64,000 bases of DNA from Hyphomicrobiales bacterium (GCA_013911885.1 JACESI010000006.1:1-64000); one strand, 5' to 3'. Positions 48,928-60,172 are shown, counted from the stretch's first letter. Numbers and translations are program-made. Notes: generated by a model not told the origin, from the letters alone.

Positions 48928-51372
48928 TCACGGATCGCCTCGTGACCTGTTTGGTGAGATTTTGGGATCGACTTCGTAATGGCGGTGCCATGGGCGACGG
49001 GTTTCAGAAATGGCGGAGCGCAGGAAAAAGTGCTGAATGGCACCATCTGAGTCACGCCTCAAATACAGAGCCTGCGCGCCCCTCGCCGCAAGGATTTTCC
49101 GGTCGATGACAAGCGCCGGTCGAGCGAGCCGTTCAGTTTTCTGTTCGCTGCCTTGTTCAATGACTTCTTCACTTTCCTCTTCACTGACCCGATTGCCAGC
49201 CCTGTCGCGATTTCTGGTGTCGGCACGCTCGCCGCAGCGTGGCGGCACATCGATTGCGCTTACAATAATATCGGCAACCCCGCAATGTCTCGCAAAACCG
49301 ACCTCCTTGCGAATATGGACGACGCTTATGCCCTCGCCTGTATAAACACAGGCATCTGCATTGCAGCGCATGGGACCGTCATTTTTTGACGATTTCCCCG
49401 ATGGTTTTTCATTTTTCTGTGCCGTTTTTTTCGATTTCTCATCCGGTGGCGAAAGGCCCAGCGCCGCATGCCAGAGTTCCACCTCGAACCGGCCGGAACG
49501 CAAACCCGACACGGCAAGCGACGGTTCCCCTCCGGCCTTATCCTCGACCGTCACCGCGATGGTCTTGCCGTCTTCGGCGACCAGAAGAAAGGGTCGTTCT
49601 TTCTGGGGTAAGAGCTGCATGCCAATAAGAAACAAGGGCAAGAGCAGAAGCCGCAGGCGCGAGCGCATCACGCAGGCAAGAATAAGCGCGAAGGTGAGAA
49701 GCAGGACCGCGCTTTCATTCAGCATGCCCGTTCGCGTCCACAGGTTCGACCATCCGGCTACCTCATGCGCAACGGCAAGCACCGCCGCAATGCCGATGCC
49801 CATCACCTTGAACGCGAGTGCCTCATAGCCGAAAGGCATCAAGACCATGCCAAGAAAACCGAAAGGCATGACCAGAGTGCTGAACAAGGGCACGCCGATG
49901 ATATTTGCAAAAAGCCCGAGGGGTGCGACCCGGTAGAAGTGAAAGGCGGCAAAGAGGCCGGTCGCAGTACCTGCGAGAAGCGACGTTACGATCAGTCCCA
50001 TGAGATAGCGTTTGAACGTCGCAAAAAGGCGGGAGCGGATGGTATTACCCGTCCTATGATCGGGGCCCCGACCAAACCAGATACCCGAAAACGATACCAG
50101 GACCAGGGTCGCCGCAAAAGACATCTGGAAGCCCGGCGCCATGATCGCATAAGGTGAAAGCAGCAGGACCGCAAGCGCGGCAAGGGCGATGTTGCGCACC
50201 GAAAGCGCGCGCCTTCCGACCAAAAGTGCCCCCGTCATGATCGCAACCATGACAAAAGCCCTCGTCGCCGAGACACTGCCGCCCGATAGAAAATAATAAA
50301 CGAGCCCGGTCGCAAGACCGCAAACAATGGCAATGGAACGGATCGGATAGGCAAGCGCAAGACGCGGATGGAGCGCGAGCATAGCGCGCACCATGCCGAT
50401 AATGAAGGTGACGACAAGCGCCATGTGGAGGCCCGAAATCGCAAGCAGATGGGCAAGCCCGGACGCAACCAGATCGGCGCGCGCCTGCTTCGTCACATTG
50501 CCGCTCTCGCCAATCAGAAGCGCCATGGCAACACCCGCGATGCTGTCCTGACCATTGGCGTGAAATGCGGTGATCACACGATCGGAGATCCGGGCGCGAA
50601 GTGCTGCGAGCGCGCTCGAAAAACCATGATGCGCCGGGTCCGTTTGTTTCAGAACCGTCGGTTTTCCGAAGACAAAGCCGCTCGCGCCGATACCTTTAAA
50701 GTAAAGATCGCGGGCGAAATCATAGCTTCCTGGCATCGATGGGCCGAGTGGTGGGCCGAGTTCACCGCTAAACCGGACGCGCATGCCCGGTTCCGCCACA
50801 AAGTCCCGCGCAAGCACCCGTACCCGCACCCGCTCCGGAAGGTCTGCCGCCGGGGTGCGTCCGCGCGCCGTCAGATCGCTGACGAGAAGCCGCCTCGAAC
50901 CGTCGGCGCGCCGCTCGTTTGCTTCCACCACGCCTTCGAAAGTTCCGCGGATCTTATGATCCAGCACGAGGACGTCGTTAAACGTGGTGTAAAATGCGCC
51001 ATAAGCAAAACCAGCCATAAGGGCGAAGACAGCGAATGAACCGAAAAACCATCCGCCATCCCTGCGGAAATGGAAAACCGCAAGGCCTGCTAGGACCGCA
51101 AGGGGTGCGACCACAGCAAGAACCGGCTCCTGAGGCGCGGCGTAATAAAGCGCTATCCCGAGCATGAAGAGAAGGGTGAGCCAGATCAGCGGCTCAGCCT
51201 CATGCACCTCGCGCGCGTGTTGATCAGAAAACCATGTGCCGATGCGGTATCGCAGGATGGCGAGGAGACGCGGCGGTCCGAGCAAAAAAGGCAAGGGCCG
51301 CCATGGAAGCGGCTTCGCCACCTTGTGCCATGTCTCCCGCTTTTTCAGCCCGTCGTTTTCGCCACGCTTCAT
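48928..51372 (-). CDS. comEC: ComEC/Rec2 family DNA uptake protein, without MBL domain
   Basis: A multi-spanning membrane protein, about 814 residues from the ATG at 51372 (starts at 51420 and 51462 are possible). The N-terminal part has two to three helices (LIWLTLLFMLGIALYY, VVAPLAVLAGLAVF), then an OB-like DUF4131 region (KIRGTFEGVVEANERR), then the Competence domain with GLAHLLAISGLHMALVV and many helices. The C-terminal third is soluble with a Lys/Ser-rich linker (around residues 660-690) and some cysteines, but no HxHxDH metal motif. The channel part would pass single-stranded DNA. It is divergent to gltX. Confidence 0.88.
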   Translation of the reverse strand: MKRGENDGLKKRETWHKVAKPLPWRPLPFLLGPPRLLAILRYRIGTWFSDQHAREVHEAEPLIWLTLLFMLGIALYYAAPQEPVLAVVAPLAVLAGLAVFHFRRDGGWFFGSFAVFALMAGFAYGAFYTTFNDVLVLDHKIRGTFEGVVEANERRADGSRRLLVSDLTARGRTPAADLPERVRVRVLARDFVAEPGMRVRFSGELGPPLGPSMPGSYDFARDLYFKGIGASGFVFGKPTVLKQTDPAHHGFSSALAALRARISDRVITAFHANGQDSIAGVAMALLIGESGNVTKQARADLVASGLAHLLAISGLHMALVVTFIIGMVRAMLALHPRLALAYPIRSIAIVCGLATGLVYYFLSGGSVSATRAFVMVAIMTGALLVGRRALSVRNIALAALAVLLLSPYAIMAPGFQMSFAATLVLVSFSGIWFGRGPDHRTGNTIRSRLFATFKRYLMGLIVTSLLAGTATGLFAAFHFYRVAPLGLFANIIGVPLFSTLVMPFGFLGMVLMPFGYEALAFKVMGIGIAAVLAVAHEVAGWSNLWTRTGMLNESAVLLLTFALILACVMRSRLRLLLLPLFLIGMQLLPQKERPFLLVAEDGKTIAVTVEDKAGGEPSLAVSGLRSGRFEVELWHAALGLSPPDEKSKKTAQKNEKPSGKSSKNDGPMRCNADACVYTGEGISVVHIRKEVGFARHCGVADIIVSAIDVPPRCGERADTRNRDRAGNRVSEEESEEVIEQGSEQKTERLARPALVIDRKILAARGAQALYLRRDSDGAIQHFFLRSAISETRRPWHRHYEVDPKISPNRSRGDP

Positions 51373-51539
51373 GAACTGATTGCCCCACCTCAGGGCATTT
51401 TGTTGAAAACCAAGCTTCATTGCAATGGCGCTTCGTGCTAGAGGCCGCTGACCGGTGGGCATTCCGGACAAGACCAGAACGAATTGACCTGAAACCAGAA
51501 AAGCGATCCGCGTGATCGCGACCGAGATCGGATTTTTGA

Positions 51540-52961
51540 ATGAGCAAGCAAGTCGTCACCCGTTTTGCCCCTTCGCCGACCGGTTATCTGCATATCGGTG
51601 GGGCACGCACGGCGCTTTTCAACTGGCTCTATGCCAAGCGCCACGGCGGACGGATGTTGCTCAGGATCGAAGATACCGACCGCGCGCGATCGACAGATGA
51701 GGCCGTTGCCGCGATCCTCGACGGCCTGAGCTGGCTCGGGCTCGATTGGGACGGCGAACCGATTTCGCAATTTTCAAGGATTGCCCGGCATCAGGAAGTT
51801 GCCGAGGAGCTTCTCGCCCGCGGCAAAGCCTATCGGTGCTATGCCTCGCCGGAGGAACTCGACGCCATGCGCGAGACCGCGCGCGCGGAGGGCCGCCCGC
51901 CGATCTATGACGGGCGCTGGCGCGACCGCGATCCTGCCGAAGCACCGCCGGGCGTTGCCCCGGTGATCCGGATCAAGACCGAACAGCATGGCGAGACGAT
52001 TGTTCACGACAAGGTGCAAGGCGATGTCCGCTTCGCAAACAAGGATATCGACGATTTCATCATTCTGCGTTCTGATGGGGTGCCGACCTATATGATGGCG
52101 GTGGTGGTGGATGATCACGACATGAACGTGACCCATGTCATCCGCGGCGACGACCATCTCACCAATGCCGCGCGGCAGATCGCAATTTTCAAGGCGATGG
52201 ACTGGGAAATTCCAGTCTTTGCCCATATTCCGCTGATCCACGGGCCGGATGGTGCTAAACTCTCGAAACGCCACGGTGCGCTTGGGGCTGAAGCCTATCG
52301 CGCCCTCGGCTATCTGCCGGTTGCCCTCAAGAACTACCTTCTCCGGCTTGGATGGTCGAAGGGCGACGAGGAAATCATCTCGCCTGAAAACATGATCGAT
52401 TGGTTCGGCTTTGAGGGCATGGGCCGGGCGGCGGCACGGTTCGATTTTGCAAAACTCGAAGCGCTGAACGGCCATTATATCCGCCATATGCCGGATGCAG
52501 ACCTCATTGCCGCGATCGACCGGATGTTGCCGGAAATGGCGGGCGGGCCGGAAATCATCGCGCTTCTCGATGCGACGAGGCGGGCGCAGCTTCTCAAAGC
52601 GATGCCCGGCCTCAAGGAGCGCGCCAAAACGCTTGTGGAGCTTATCGAAAACGCCTCTTTCATTTACCGCAACCGCCCGCTCGCTCTGGATGACAAGGCG
52701 CGCGAACTCCTCACGCCGGACGCCCGCGCGCAACTCGCCCGGCTTGCAGATCAACTTACCAAGCTCGCCGTCTGGGACCCCGATGCGCTTGATGTGGCGG
52801 TTCGGGCCTTTGCGGAGGCTGAAGGTCTGAAACTCGGTAAGATCGCACAGCCCTTGCGCGCTGCCCTTACAGGCACGACCACATCGCCCGGCATATTTGA
52901 CGTGCTCGATGTTCTTGGCAGGCAAGAATCCATAGCTCGAATTTGTGATCAAAAAGACTGA
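51540..52961 (+). CDS. gltX: Glutamate--tRNA ligase
   Basis: A class I synthetase of 473 residues. The HIGH-type motif [12 protein letters not shown] is at 10-21 and the KMSKS-type KLSKRHG at about residue 240. No Cys-rich zinc insertion is seen. It is of the bacterial discriminating/non-discriminating family; which one cannot be told. The gene starts 168 bp after the comEC start codon region with divergent orientation and is followed by two hairpins and then gltA. Confidence 0.96.
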   Translation: MSKQVVTRFAPSPTGYLHIGGARTALFNWLYAKRHGGRMLLRIEDTDRARSTDEAVAAILDGLSWLGLDWDGEPISQFSRIARHQEVAEELLARGKAYRCYASPEELDAMRETARAEGRPPIYDGRWRDRDPAEAPPGVAPVIRIKTEQHGETIVHDKVQGDVRFANKDIDDFIILRSDGVPTYMMAVVVDDHDMNVTHVIRGDDHLTNAARQIAIFKAMDWEIPVFAHIPLIHGPDGAKLSKRHGALGAEAYRALGYLPVALKNYLLRLGWSKGDEEIISPENMIDWFGFEGMGRAAARFDFAKLEALNGHYIRHMPDADLIAAIDRMLPEMAGGPEIIALLDATRRAQLLKAMPGLKERAKTLVELIENASFIYRNRPLALDDKARELLTPDARAQLARLADQLTKLAVWDPDALDVAVRAFAEAEGLKLGKIAQPLRAALTGTTTSPGIFDVLDVLGRQESIARICDQKD

Positions 52962-53255
52962 CAGTCGGCGTTTTACCGATACCCCGATCGGTTGCTTTAT
53001 GCTGCGAGGCAGCATATCGTCTCGAGCGAAACGGGCGATGAGGTTCTCATGCGTCGATCAGGTTATAGATCCGGCACAGGCTTTGATCCAGTAAATATGA
53101 CCTGATGCATCGCAGCAGCCGTTTGAAAGCATTCTGTTCCGAAAAGGAGCGGCAAATCAGCATGTAAGCTTTTATCCGCGACACGTCGGATAGAAGTGAA
53201 CAGTTCGTGGATTTCCCTTCGCAGTCGTCGCTCAGGGTTACAATGGAGAAAGAAT
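52962..53255. other. 294-bp gap between gltX and gltA
   Basis: No gene is visible. It contains two hairpins just after gltX, and a leader-type hairpin TATCCG/CGGATA (53173-53192) about 65 bp before the gltA start. The gltA promoter must lie here, but no clear -35/-10 pair is identified. Confidence 0.5.
52975..53016 (+). terminator. Two tandem hairpins after gltX
   Basis: ACCGAT (52975-52980) pairs with ATCGGT (52987-52992), and TATGCTGC (52998-53005) pairs perfectly with GCAGCATA (53009-53016) around a 3-nt loop. No long T-run follows the second one; a short TGCTTTAT follows the first. They probably end or stabilise the gltX transcript. Confidence 0.5.
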
Positions 53256-54545
53256 ATGGCTGGAAATAAAGCTCAACTCAGCATCGATGGAAAAACCATC
53301 GAGCTTGACATACGCGAGGGTATTATCGGACCGAGCGTGATTGATATCTCGTCGCTCTATGCAAAAACCGGCATGTTTACCTACGATCCGGGTTTCACGT
53401 CGACCGCTTCATGTGATTCCGATATCACTTTCATTGACGGTGACAAGGGCATTCTCCTGCACCGGGGCTACGCGATTGAGGATCTGGCCGAGAAGGGCGA
53501 TTTTCTCGAGACCTGTTATCTTCTCCTTTACGGCGATCTGCCGAACAAGCCGGAGAAAGATGATTTCGTTCATCGCGTTACCTATCACACGATGATCCAC
53601 GAGCAGATGTCGCGTTTCTTCACCGGGTTCCGGCGTGATGCCCATCCGATGGCAATCATGTGCGGCGTGGTCGGCGCGTTGTCCGCGTTCTATCACGACA
53701 GCACGGATATCACGGACCCGCACCAGCGCATGGTGGCATCCCTGCGGATGATCGCGAAAATGCCGACGATCGCCGCAATGGCCTATAAGTATCACGTCGG
53801 CCAGCCTTTCGTTTATCCCCTCAACAATCTTGATTACACGTCGAACTTCCTGCGTATGTGCTTTGCCGTGCCGTGCGAGGAATATGTCGTCAATCCGGTG
53901 CTTTCCCGCGCGATGGACCGGATTTTCATCCTCCATGCCGATCATGAACAGAACGCATCGACATCGACCGTGCGCCTTGCCGGCTCGTCGGGCGCGAACC
54001 CGTTTGCCTGTATCGCGGCCGGTATTGCCTGCCTGTGGGGTCCGGCCCATGGCGGTGCAAATGAGGCAGCACTCAACATGCTTGCCGAAATCGGCAGCAA
54101 GGACCGCATTCCCGAATTCATCGCCCGCGCGAAGGACAAGGATGATCCGTTCCGACTGATGGGCTTCGGCCATCGCGTCTACAAGAACTATGACCCGCGC
54201 GCGAAAATCATGCAGAAAACCACGCATGAAGTGCTGAACAGCCTCGGCATCAAGGACGATCCGCTGCTCGAAGTTGCCATGGAACTCGAACATATCGCGC
54301 TCACCGATGAATATTTCATCGAGAAAAAACTTTATCCGAATATCGACTTCTATTCGGGCATCACCCTGAAAGCTCTCGGATTTCCAACGACGATGTTCAC
54401 CGTTCTCTTCGCCCTTGCGCGCACCGTTGGCTGGATCGCGCAGTGGAAGGAAATGGTCGAGGATCCGTCGCAACGCATCGGCCGACCGCGCCAGCTTTAT
54501 TCCGGTGCCGCGCCAAGACCCTATAAAGATCTCCCTGAACGCTGA
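53256..54545 (+). CDS. gltA: Citrate synthase
   Basis: Condenses acetyl-CoA and oxaloacetate at the entry of the TCA cycle. The 429-residue hexameric-type (type II) enzyme shows [18 protein letters not shown], the catalytic His in [12 protein letters not shown], and the second motif [17 protein letters not shown], with [31 protein letters not shown] sequence near the end. The ATG at 53256 has a GGAGAA site; a longer frame from 53196 is not conserved. Its acetyl-CoA supply comes from the PDH operon in the same window. Confidence 0.98.
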   Translation: MAGNKAQLSIDGKTIELDIREGIIGPSVIDISSLYAKTGMFTYDPGFTSTASCDSDITFIDGDKGILLHRGYAIEDLAEKGDFLETCYLLLYGDLPNKPEKDDFVHRVTYHTMIHEQMSRFFTGFRRDAHPMAIMCGVVGALSAFYHDSTDITDPHQRMVASLRMIAKMPTIAAMAYKYHVGQPFVYPLNNLDYTSNFLRMCFAVPCEEYVVNPVLSRAMDRIFILHADHEQNASTSTVRLAGSSGANPFACIAAGIACLWGPAHGGANEAALNMLAEIGSKDRIPEFIARAKDKDDPFRLMGFGHRVYKNYDPRAKIMQKTTHEVLNSLGIKDDPLLEVAMELEHIALTDEYFIEKKLYPNIDFYSGITLKALGFPTTMFTVLFALARTVGWIAQWKEMVEDPSQRIGRPRQLYSGAAPRPYKDLPER

Positions 54546-54756
54546 TTAAGCCTGCTTTTTGCGACCCTGGTTCACCTGCCTCACCGGCGGATGAGCCAGA
54601 GTTTGGCTTTCCTATTCTCCTCAAGGTGCCGAGGCTTCAATCTGGCCGCGCCTGTTGCCTTGTTGGCGCGAGGTGCGATAAGGATGGTCAAGACCATCAG
54701 GGTCGTGTGGCAGCGCCCGCTACGGGTGACTGACGGTGAATGCAAAAGGCGTGCCG

Positions 54757-56814
54757 ATGGCCAAGGCCGGAAACTTCTACAATCTTCACACACACGGCTT
54801 CATCCGCGTTGCAACCGCCACGCCCTCTGTGATCGTTGCCGATCCAATCGCCAATCTCGCCTCGATCGAGACCATGGCCCTGCGGGCTGATCAGGAGGCG
54901 GCAAGTCTTGTCCTGTTTCCCGAGCTTTGCCTTTCTGCTTATGCGATTGACGATCTTCTGTTTCAGGATGCGGTTCTTGACGCCTGCGAGGAAGCCTTGC
55001 TGCACCTTGTCAAGACGAGCCGGACGCTGCATCCCGTTCTCATTGTCGGCCTGCCGCTGCGTGTCCATTCGCTGCTTTACAACGTTGCAGCCATTATCCA
55101 TCGCGGTCGGATTCTCGGTCTCGTGCCGAAACGCTATTTGCCGAATTATCGCGAATTCTATGAACGGCGACACTTCACGCCGGGCACCAACCTGATCTCG
55201 GATACGGTCATTCTGGGCGGAGTTCCAGTGCCGTTCGGATGCGATCTTCTGTTTCACGCCGAGGATTTTCCGGATTTCAGCCTTGCGGTTGAAATCTGCG
55301 AAGATGTCTGGGTGCCGATTCCGCCGTCATCTTTCGCGGCTATGGCGGGGGCGCATGTGATTGCCAATCTGTCGGCAAGCAATGTCACGGTCGGCAAGTC
55401 GGATTACCGCCATGCGCTTTGCCGGGTTCATTCCGCCCGCACCTATTCGGCCTATCTTTATTCCGCTGCCGGCAGAGGCGAATCGACCACTGATCTTGCC
55501 TGGGATGGCCATGCGATGATCTATGAGAACGGCGAGCTCCTGGCCGAGGCGACGCGCTTTGCGATGGAACCGCAACTCGTGACCGCCGATATTGATCTTG
55601 AGCGGCTACGCCAGGAGCGCATGCGCCACACCACTTTTGCCGATTGTGCCGGTGAGCATCGCGGCGCACCGTTCCGGAGGATCGGGTTTCAGATCGCAGC
55701 CGACGGCAAGGCCGATCTTGGTCTTCGCCGCAGCCTCAACCGCTATCCCTATGTGCCGAACGAGGACGCGAAGCTCGATGAACTGTGTTTTGAGGCCTGC
55801 AACATTCAGGTCGCGGGCCTTGAAAAACGGCTTGCGGCGAGCGGGATCAAGAAGATCGTGATCGGCGTATCGGGCGGCCTCGATTCGACCCATGCCCTTC
55901 TTGTCGCGGCCCAGGCCTTTGACCGGCTCGGCCTTTCGCGCAAGAACATCCTCGCCTATACATTGCCCGCCTTCGCCACGTCGGCCAGCACAAAGTCTTC
56001 CGCCTGGGACCTGATGACCGCGCTTGATGTCAGCGCCGAGGAAATCGACATGGAGCCGGTCAGCTTTCAAACCCTGAAGGATATCGACCACCCTTATGCA
56101 AAAGGCGAAAAACGCTACGATGTAACCTTTGAAAATGTTCAGGCGGGCGCGCGCACCGCAACGCTTTTCCGTCTTGCGAATATGCACGATGCCCTTGTGC
56201 TTGGTACAGGCGATCTTTCCGAACTGGCACTCGGCTGGTGCACTTATGGTGTCGGCGACCACATGAGCCACTACAATGTCAATAGCTCGGTCCCTAAAAC
56301 ACTGATCCAGCACCTGATTCGTTGGGTCGCGGCATCGCACCGCTTCGGCGAGGCGACATCGAAGGTGATCATGCGCATTCTCGACACCGAGATTTCACCG
56401 GAACTTATACCGGGTGATAATCGGGAAAACCCGACGCAGAAGACGGAAGATGTGGTTGGCCCTTATGCGCTTCAGGACTTTAATCTTTATTATATCACCC
56501 GCTATTCGTTCCGCCCGTCGAAAGTAGCTTTCCTCGCCTATCACGCCTGGCACGATCAGCAAGCCGGGCACTGGCCACCGAACATCGCCGATGACAAGCG
56601 CCGCGCATATGATCTGGCGACGATACGGAGATGGCTGCGGGTGTTTTTGTGGCGGTTTTTTCAGACGAGCCAGTTCAAACGCTCGGCCATGCCGAATGGA
56701 CCGAAGGTCGCCTCAGGCGGTTCACTATCCCCACGCGGTGACTGGCGCGCACCGTCCGACAGTTCTGCCGCTGTTTGGCTTCGCGAACTCGACAATCACG
56801 TGCCGGAAAAATAG
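54757..56814 (+). CDS. nadE: Glutamine-dependent NAD+ synthase
   Basis: Amidates nicotinic acid adenine dinucleotide to NAD using glutamine. The 685-residue protein has an N-terminal nitrilase-type glutaminase domain with the triad E56 (FPELCLS), K125 ([13 protein letters not shown]) and C181 (EICEDVW), and a C-terminal synthetase domain with the PP-loop [13 protein letters not shown] near residue 370. The GTG at 54736 is an alternative; ATG 54757 has an AAAGGCG site. It has its own 210-bp upstream region after gltA, in which I see no gene, and ends before a bidirectional terminator. Confidence 0.95.
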   Translation: MAKAGNFYNLHTHGFIRVATATPSVIVADPIANLASIETMALRADQEAASLVLFPELCLSAYAIDDLLFQDAVLDACEEALLHLVKTSRTLHPVLIVGLPLRVHSLLYNVAAIIHRGRILGLVPKRYLPNYREFYERRHFTPGTNLISDTVILGGVPVPFGCDLLFHAEDFPDFSLAVEICEDVWVPIPPSSFAAMAGAHVIANLSASNVTVGKSDYRHALCRVHSARTYSAYLYSAAGRGESTTDLAWDGHAMIYENGELLAEATRFAMEPQLVTADIDLERLRQERMRHTTFADCAGEHRGAPFRRIGFQIAADGKADLGLRRSLNRYPYVPNEDAKLDELCFEACNIQVAGLEKRLAASGIKKIVIGVSGGLDSTHALLVAAQAFDRLGLSRKNILAYTLPAFATSASTKSSAWDLMTALDVSAEEIDMEPVSFQTLKDIDHPYAKGEKRYDVTFENVQAGARTATLFRLANMHDALVLGTGDLSELALGWCTYGVGDHMSHYNVNSSVPKTLIQHLIRWVAASHRFGEATSKVIMRILDTEISPELIPGDNRENPTQKTEDVVGPYALQDFNLYYITRYSFRPSKVAFLAYHAWHDQQAGHWPPNIADDKRRAYDLATIRRWLRVFLWRFFQTSQFKRSAMPNGPKVASGGSLSPRGDWRAPSDSSAAVWLRELDNHVPEK

Positions 56815-56837
56815 GAAAAGAGCCTCTCAAAAAAAGG

Positions 56838-56866
56838 AAAGAGGCGGCCTAGAAGGCTGCCTCTTT
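56838..56866. terminator. Bidirectional intrinsic terminator between nadE and a small gene
   Basis: A nearly perfect 13-bp stem: AAAGAGGC (56838-56845) with GCCTCTTT (56859-56866), continued by GGCCT with AGGCT around a 3-nt loop. T-rich sequence follows on both strands (TTTGTTGTT on plus; a run of seven T on minus after CC), so it ends the nadE transcript and the convergent small gene. Confidence 0.85.
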
Positions 56867-56891
56867 GTTGTTAGTGAACGATTCACCGTTC

Positions 56892-57116
56892 TTACTTTAT
56901 GTCTTCTGAAGTCAAACCTGAGGTGAGTTCGCTTGATCCGGAAGCAGGGCCATTAAATGATGAGCCGACTTCGACAGTCGCTGTTTTGTTGCTGCCGATC
57001 GAAGAAATTACAGACTTTGTAAATGCTTCATCGCTAGGCAACTTTCCTTCAGCGAACGCAACACCAGAAGCAAGGATTGTGGCGGCGGCAAAAGCAGATG
57101 CTACAAATTTTTTCAT
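56892..57116 (-). CDS. Small secreted protein of unknown function
   Basis: A 74-residue protein with an ideal signal peptide (KKFVASAFAAATILASGVAFA) and cleavage after A22. The mature part is about 51 residues, rich in Ser, Gly and Thr, with no cysteine and no recognised domain. The gene is less GC-rich than its neighbours. An AAAGG site precedes the ATG by 7 bases, and a strong terminator follows its end, which supports it being a real, independently transcribed gene. It lies downstream of tgt with a 200-bp gap. I recognise no homologue. Confidence 0.7.
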   Translation of the reverse strand: MKKFVASAFAAATILASGVAFAEGKLPSDEAFTKSVISSIGSNKTATVEVGSSFNGPASGSSELTSGLTSEDIK

Positions 57117-57316
57117 GATGTGAACCTTTCAGGTTTTCCGTATCTGGTTCGTTGGACCTTTTGTCCTTCGATGATTTGAATATGATCTTTCATCCGATAA
57201 CTTGCCAATCAATGAGAAGCGATCAAATCGTTACCAGAACTCACACACGCGTGAATCCTCTATCATCTCTGAGTCAAATGACGGTTTACAGTCGTTCCTT
57301 GAAATTCCGGCAGTTG

Positions 57317-58447
57317 CTAGAGCGCTGGTAAATCACCCCTCGCCCAGGCCTCGCTCGTGCTTTCGCAATAAAGGCCGAATACTCCGTCTTCAATTGCTGA
57401 CCGCGCGCCCTGCATCAGATCCTGATAATAGGCGAGGTTGTTCCAGGTCAAAAGCATGCCGCCCAGCGCTTCGTTGGAGCGCACCAGATGATGCAGATAG
57501 GCACGGCTATATTGACTTGCGGCAGGACACGATGATGTGGGATCGAGGGGGCGCGGGTCATCCGCGTGGCGGGCATTGCGCAGATTGATCCTGCCGAAAC
57601 GGGTAAATGCTTGGCCGTGCCGCCCTGCCCGCGTTGGCATCACGCAATCGAACATGTCGACCCCGCGCGCCACTGCCTTCAAAAGATCATCCGGCGTGCC
57701 AACGCCCATCAGATAGCGCGGTTTTTCTGCGGGCAATCGCGGGCATGTCGCTTCCAGCATTGCGAGCATCACATCTTGCGGCTCGCCGACGGCAAGACCG
57801 CCGATTGCATAGCCCTTGAGGTTCATGGCCGAAAGGGTATCGGCGGAGCGCTCGCGCAAACCCGCATGATCGCCACCCTGCACAATGCCGAAAAGCGCCT
57901 GTTGCGGGCGCTCGCCGAAAGCCTGCTTGCAACGCTCGGCCCAGCGGAGCGAAAGCTCCATCGCCGCCTCGATCCGCGCCGCATCGGCGGGAAGCGCAAT
58001 ACATTCATCGAGTTGCATTTGAATATCGGCGCCGAGCAGACACTGGATTTCGATCGAGCGCTCCGGCGTCATCTCATATTTCGCGCCATCAACATGCGAC
58101 TTGAAAGTAACACCGTGCTCATTGAGGCTGCGCAGGGTCGAAAGCGACATGACCTGAAACCCACCACTGTCGGTGAGGATCGGATGCGGCCAGTTCATGA
58201 AGCTGTGGAGGCCGCCGAGGCGGTCAATCCGCTCCGCACCAGGGCGAAGCATCAAGTGATACGTATTGCCGAGCACGATATCGGCGCCAAGATCGCGCAC
58301 CTGACCCGGATACATCGCTTTCACGGTTGCAGCGGTGCCGACCGGCATGAAGGCGGGCGTGCGGATAGCGCCGCGTTGCGTCAGGATTTCGCCGCGCCGC
58401 GCCGCGCCGTCACGGGCCTTCAGTTCGAACGAGAATGCTTGTGTCAT
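57317..58447 (-). CDS. tgt: tRNA-guanine transglycosylase with altered zinc site
   Basis: Exchanges guanine-34 for preQ1 in tRNAs with GUN anticodons. The 376-residue TIM barrel contains the base-binding [14 protein letters not shown] and the catalytic Asp in [13 protein letters not shown]. In the zinc subdomain the usual CxCxxC before YSRAYLHHL reads SSCPAAS: only the middle cysteine is kept, while the His in LHHL remains. The ATG at 58447 overlaps the queA stop by one base (TGATG); a GTG three bases earlier is possible. queA acts next in the same pathway. Confidence 0.96.
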   Translation of the reverse strand: MTQAFSFELKARDGAARRGEILTQRGAIRTPAFMPVGTAATVKAMYPGQVRDLGADIVLGNTYHLMLRPGAERIDRLGGLHSFMNWPHPILTDSGGFQVMSLSTLRSLNEHGVTFKSHVDGAKYEMTPERSIEIQCLLGADIQMQLDECIALPADAARIEAAMELSLRWAERCKQAFGERPQQALFGIVQGGDHAGLRERSADTLSAMNLKGYAIGGLAVGEPQDVMLAMLEATCPRLPAEKPRYLMGVGTPDDLLKAVARGVDMFDCVMPTRAGRHGQAFTRFGRINLRNARHADDPRPLDPTSSCPAASQYSRAYLHHLVRSNEALGGMLLTWNNLAYYQDLMQGARSAIEDGVFGLYCESTSEAWARGDLPAL

Positions 58448-59547
58448 CACGGGCGCCCTTGATCCATCTGTGGAATTTGTTCCGCCTCGGCGCGAAAAAG
58501 CAATGAGGCGTCGCCATAGGAGTAGAACCGATACCCGGAAGAAATCGCATGGGCATAGGCGCGCTGCATCTGGTCAAGCCCTGAAAACGCGGATACCAGC
58601 ATGAAAAGCGTTGATCGCGGCAGATGAAAATTGGTCATGAGAAGGTCGACCGCCTTGAACCGATAACCGGGCGTTATGAAAATATCGGTTTCACCGGCAA
58701 AGGCCTCGATCCGCCCGGATCTTGAGGCGGCACTTTCAAGAAGGCGCAGGCTTGTGGTGCCGACCGCTGCAATTCGTCCACCTCTATCGCGCACAGCCTG
58801 AAGGCGCGCTGCGGTCTCGGCATCGATCATACCCCATTCCGCATGCATGTGGTGGTCGCCGGTATCATCGACTTTCATCGGCAGGAATGTCCCCGCGCCG
58901 ACATGCAGCGTCAGATGATGAATTGAAATTCCCCGCGCCGTAATCGCCTTAAGAAGACGTTCAGTCGTGTGCAATCCCGCAGTGGGGGCGGCGACGGCAC
59001 CGGGATTGCGGGCGTAGATTGTCTGATAATCCTCCCGATCCGCCGCGTCTTCGTCGCGTTTCAGGGCAATATAGGGTGGCAGGGGCATATGGCCGATACG
59101 CGCAATCGCGTGATCGAGTTCTTCGCCCGAGAGGCTGAACTGCAGGCCGACCTCACCGCCATCGCGCTTTTCAGTGACACAGGCATCAAGGCCGTCAAAG
59201 GCGATCAGATCGCCCGGCACAAGTTTTTTCGCCGGTCGCGCGAAAGCCTGCCAGCGGTCCGGGGCAGTGCGAAGATGCAGCGTGAGGTCGATCCCGGCGG
59301 TAATTTCGCCTTCCGCCATCTTCCGCCTGCGCGTGCCTGCGATCTGCGCCGGGATTACCCGTGTGTCATTAAAGACGAGCGCATCGCCGGGACTGAGGAT
59401 CTCCGGCAGATCAAGCACGCCGTGATCGGCAAATTCGGGAACGCCGCCCGGTTTAACGACAAGCATACGGGCAGCATCACGCGGGCGCACCGGTCGAAGC
59501 GCAATCGACGTCTCGGGCAATTCAAAGTCGAACAGATCGACCCGCAC
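58447..59547 (-). CDS. queA: S-adenosylmethionine:tRNA ribosyltransferase-isomerase
   Basis: Converts preQ1-tRNA to epoxyqueuosine-tRNA using SAM as ribosyl donor. The 366-residue protein shows the QueA features: N-terminal [30 protein letters not shown], the [14 protein letters not shown] segment and [11 protein letters not shown], then the [21 protein letters not shown] near the C-terminus. The start is GTG. It is coupled to tgt by overlapping codons and follows the cyclophilin gene by 73 bp. Confidence 0.96.
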   Translation of the reverse strand: MRVDLFDFELPETSIALRPVRPRDAARMLVVKPGGVPEFADHGVLDLPEILSPGDALVFNDTRVIPAQIAGTRRRKMAEGEITAGIDLTLHLRTAPDRWQAFARPAKKLVPGDLIAFDGLDACVTEKRDGGEVGLQFSLSGEELDHAIARIGHMPLPPYIALKRDEDAADREDYQTIYARNPGAVAAPTAGLHTTERLLKAITARGISIHHLTLHVGAGTFLPMKVDDTGDHHMHAEWGMIDAETAARLQAVRDRGGRIAAVGTTSLRLLESAASRSGRIEAFAGETDIFITPGYRFKAVDLLMTNFHLPRSTLFMLVSAFSGLDQMQRAYAHAISSGYRFYSYGDASLLFRAEAEQIPQMDQGRP

Positions 59548-59620
59548 GGCACGGCCTCACTCATAAAAAGATGGCTTCCAGCAAGCTGAAAGCCATCCTG
59601 TCGGTTGTCCCGGAAAGGCT

Positions 59621-60085
59621 TTAAGCGTCGGCCTGAATGCGGGCAGATATGATCTTGTCCGGGTTCTTCACCGGCTCGCCCCGCTTGATCTTGTCAACAT
59701 TGTCCATGCCGTCGGTGACTTCACCCCAGACGGTATATTGTCCATTGAGAAATGGCGCATCGGCGAAACAGATAAAAAATTGCGAATTGGCGGAGTTCGG
59801 ATTCTGCGAACGCGCCATCGAGCAGGTGCCCCGGACATGCTTGCCACTATTGAACTCGGCCTTGAGATCCGGCTTGTCAGAGCCCCCCATGCCGGTTCCC
59901 GTCGGATCGCCGCCCTGCGCCATGAAGCCTTCGATGACGCGGTGAAAAACCACACCGTCATAAAATCCTTCGCGGGCAAGTTCCTTGATCCGCTCGACAT
60001 GGCCGGGGGCGAGATCAGGGCGCAGATTGATCGTGACCGTGCCTGCGGTTGTTTCCATGATCAATGTGTTTTCTGGATCATTCAT
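59621..60085 (-). CDS. Cytoplasmic cyclophilin-type peptidyl-prolyl isomerase
   Basis: A 154-residue cyclophilin with FHRVIEGFMAQGGDPTGTG, which contains the catalytic Arg, and NSANSQFFICF and GEVTDGMDNVDKI blocks. There is no signal peptide, so it is the cytoplasmic PpiB-type partner of the secreted one encoded 87 bp upstream. The two are a tandem duplication specialised by compartment. Order coaD-ppi-ppi-queA-tgt is conserved in rhizobia. Confidence 0.93.
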   Translation of the reverse strand: MNDPENTLIMETTAGTVTINLRPDLAPGHVERIKELAREGFYDGVVFHRVIEGFMAQGGDPTGTGMGGSDKPDLKAEFNSGKHVRGTCSMARSQNPNSANSQFFICFADAPFLNGQYTVWGEVTDGMDNVDKIKRGEPVKNPDKIISARIQADA

Positions 60086-60172
60086 CAGGGTAACTGTTCC
60101 TTTCAGACTAATTTTCCGCAGGACCGTCTTATTCCCGCGTTTTCGGCTTTTGGTCTCGTTTCGGTCGGGACG

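Noticed and set aside
54546..54756. Short frames between gltA and nadE
   Set aside because: They overlap nadE or lack ribosome sites and recognisable sequence.
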